A stretch of 20,929 nucleotides of DNA from Catenaria anguillulae PL171 (taxonomy: Eukaryota > Blastocladiomycota > Blastocladiomycetes > Blastocladiales > Catenariaceae): positions 1-20,929 of the forward strand of contig MCFL01000364.1 of the NCBI GenBank assembly GCA_002102555.1. The letters are read 5' to 3'. Positions within the stretch are counted from its first letter, which is position 1; each line of letters begins with the position of its first letter. The translations under genes and the position numbers were made by a program. This document shows, in pieces, positions 20,501-20,929 of this stretch. The notes below the pieces were generated by a model. That model was not told the DNA's origin. It saw nothing but the letters and a program-made list of their open reading frames with translations, and made no database searches.

Positions 20501-20912
20501 CAGAGATTCTCAAGAACGCGGTATGTGGCTGTCCCTGGATACATGCATCTGGACCTCAGCCAGTTCTAACGCACTTGCAACTGTCACAGTGGAACGCATT
20601 TGCCGAATCAGGCATGATCGAGTACACAACCAACCCAGCACTCCGCGTCCCACACACAGCCACGTCGCTCCCGGCGCCACCCCCACCCGCAAAACCCTCA
20701 TCCGCATCCGCGCCAACCCCAGGTATGGGCGGCTTGCACATTCGCTTGTCGCGTATTGGCATCCCGCCAAGAACGACCGCCTCGTCCATTTTTTGGCCAC
20801 GCTGCACCGGTTCCGCCGCGACAAGGATGGCGTATTGCGGTATGCTGCAAGGGCAGGGTTGACGAGTCGCATTCGCCGGTTGGTGGTTGCGGCGGCGAGT
20901 GGCGGCGGTTGA
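17518..20912 (+). CDS. PlsB-like glycerol-3-phosphate acyltransferase, about 900 aa, about 10 exons
   Basis: It transfers an acyl group to glycerol-3-phosphate, the first step of glycerolipid synthesis, at a membrane (ER or mitochondrial, not decidable here). Exons: 17518-18180, 18267-18386, 18475-18913, 18987-about 19593, about 19676-19755, 19837-19999, 20066-20334, 20403-20423, 20504-20520 and 20590-20912. All four acyltransferase blocks are visible: CHKSHVDY (H-X4-D, near residue 281), GGAFFIRRSFG, FIEGARSR, and VPMSIGYDKVIE. Then follow SYVSELLGRPK, ALGYRVLSEINSVAVVMP, and the C-terminal FLSQLFKREFVYP and FDFYCFL/IWPFVETYW. The N-terminal 130 residues are low-complexity. Exons 1-4 and the last exon need about ten one-base frame corrections, almost all at short homopolymers. 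The 19594-19675 intron and the frame just after it are unresolved. The order and motifs most resemble fungal GPAT-like proteins. Confidence 0.88.
20424..20503 (+). other. Probable GC-AG intron in the acyltransferase gene
   Basis: With donor GCACGT at 20424 and acceptor GTCGCAG at 20503, the protein reads YFESINKEILKNAW across the junctions, which fits the family. The nearest GT donor, at 20412 (GTATCA), is also in phase but deletes four residues (SINK/E region). The intron contains a run of twelve or so T before the acceptor. Confidence 0.55.
20504..20520 (+). other. 17-nt microexon of the acyltransferase gene
   Basis: The bases between acceptor GTCGCAG and donor GTATGT encode the end of a split Glu codon plus ILKNA. 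The next exon at 20590 resumes with WNAFAESG. Both flanking introns (80 and 69 nt) have the usual local length. Confidence 0.65.
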
Positions 20913-20929
20913 AGGAGGCGGCATTTTCA

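Noticed and set aside
1-20929. Bacterial-type systems, CRISPR arrays, operons, tRNA or rRNA genes
   Set aside because: No spaced direct repeats, cloverleaf-like sequences or rRNA-like stretches were noticed, and the gene structure is eukaryotic.

Overview
The window is nuclear DNA of a eukaryote. Genes are interrupted by short introns (about 57-90 nt), several genes have a TATA box 85-115 nt before the start codon, and coding sequence is moderately GC-rich with G/C-ending codons. The acyltransferase resembles fungal PlsB/GPAT proteins, and Plavaka-type and DIRS-type elements lie side by side. An early-diverging (zoosporic-type) fungus or a close unicellular relative is my best guess. This is inference from family resemblance, not a database search.

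Layout. About 0.1-0.5 kb: a small plus-strand ORF with a TATA box, function unknown. About 0.87-2.44 kb (minus): a broken DIRS-type retroelement fossil. About 2.4-3.8 kb (minus): remains of a Plavaka-type (CACTA-related) DNA transposon that keeps a recognisable intron. About 3.97-4.62 kb (minus): a coding-like acidic-tailed region. 4.85-5.35 kb (minus): a two-exon gene for a small single-pass membrane protein. 5.45-6.43 kb: no convincing gene. 6.98-8.78 kb (minus): a two-exon hypothetical protein of about 579 residues, followed by a CA microsatellite. 8.78-9.1 kb: a divergent promoter with two TGACGT sites. 9.1-9.7 kb: weak plus-strand ORFs. 10.08-10.76 kb: an Arg/Ser-rich hypothetical protein with one apparent frame slip.

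The right half holds two firm genes. 11.2-16.8 kb is a ten-exon ABCC-family (MRP/YCF1-like) transporter of about 1653 residues, intact when its nine introns are removed. 17.5-20.9 kb is a PlsB-like glycerol-3-phosphate acyltransferase of about 900 residues in about ten exons, with a cluster of single-base frame slips, nearly all at short homopolymers. Between them is a coding-like plus-strand segment of unknown function.

I see no operon-like system or pathway linking the genes. The most unusual signals are the splice-donor pattern (position +4 is C or T in all 20 introns I could place), the clustered homopolymer slips in the acyltransferase, a likely GC-AG intron next to a 17-nt microexon, and an Asp-Asp replacement of the Q-loop in the transporter's first nucleotide-binding domain.
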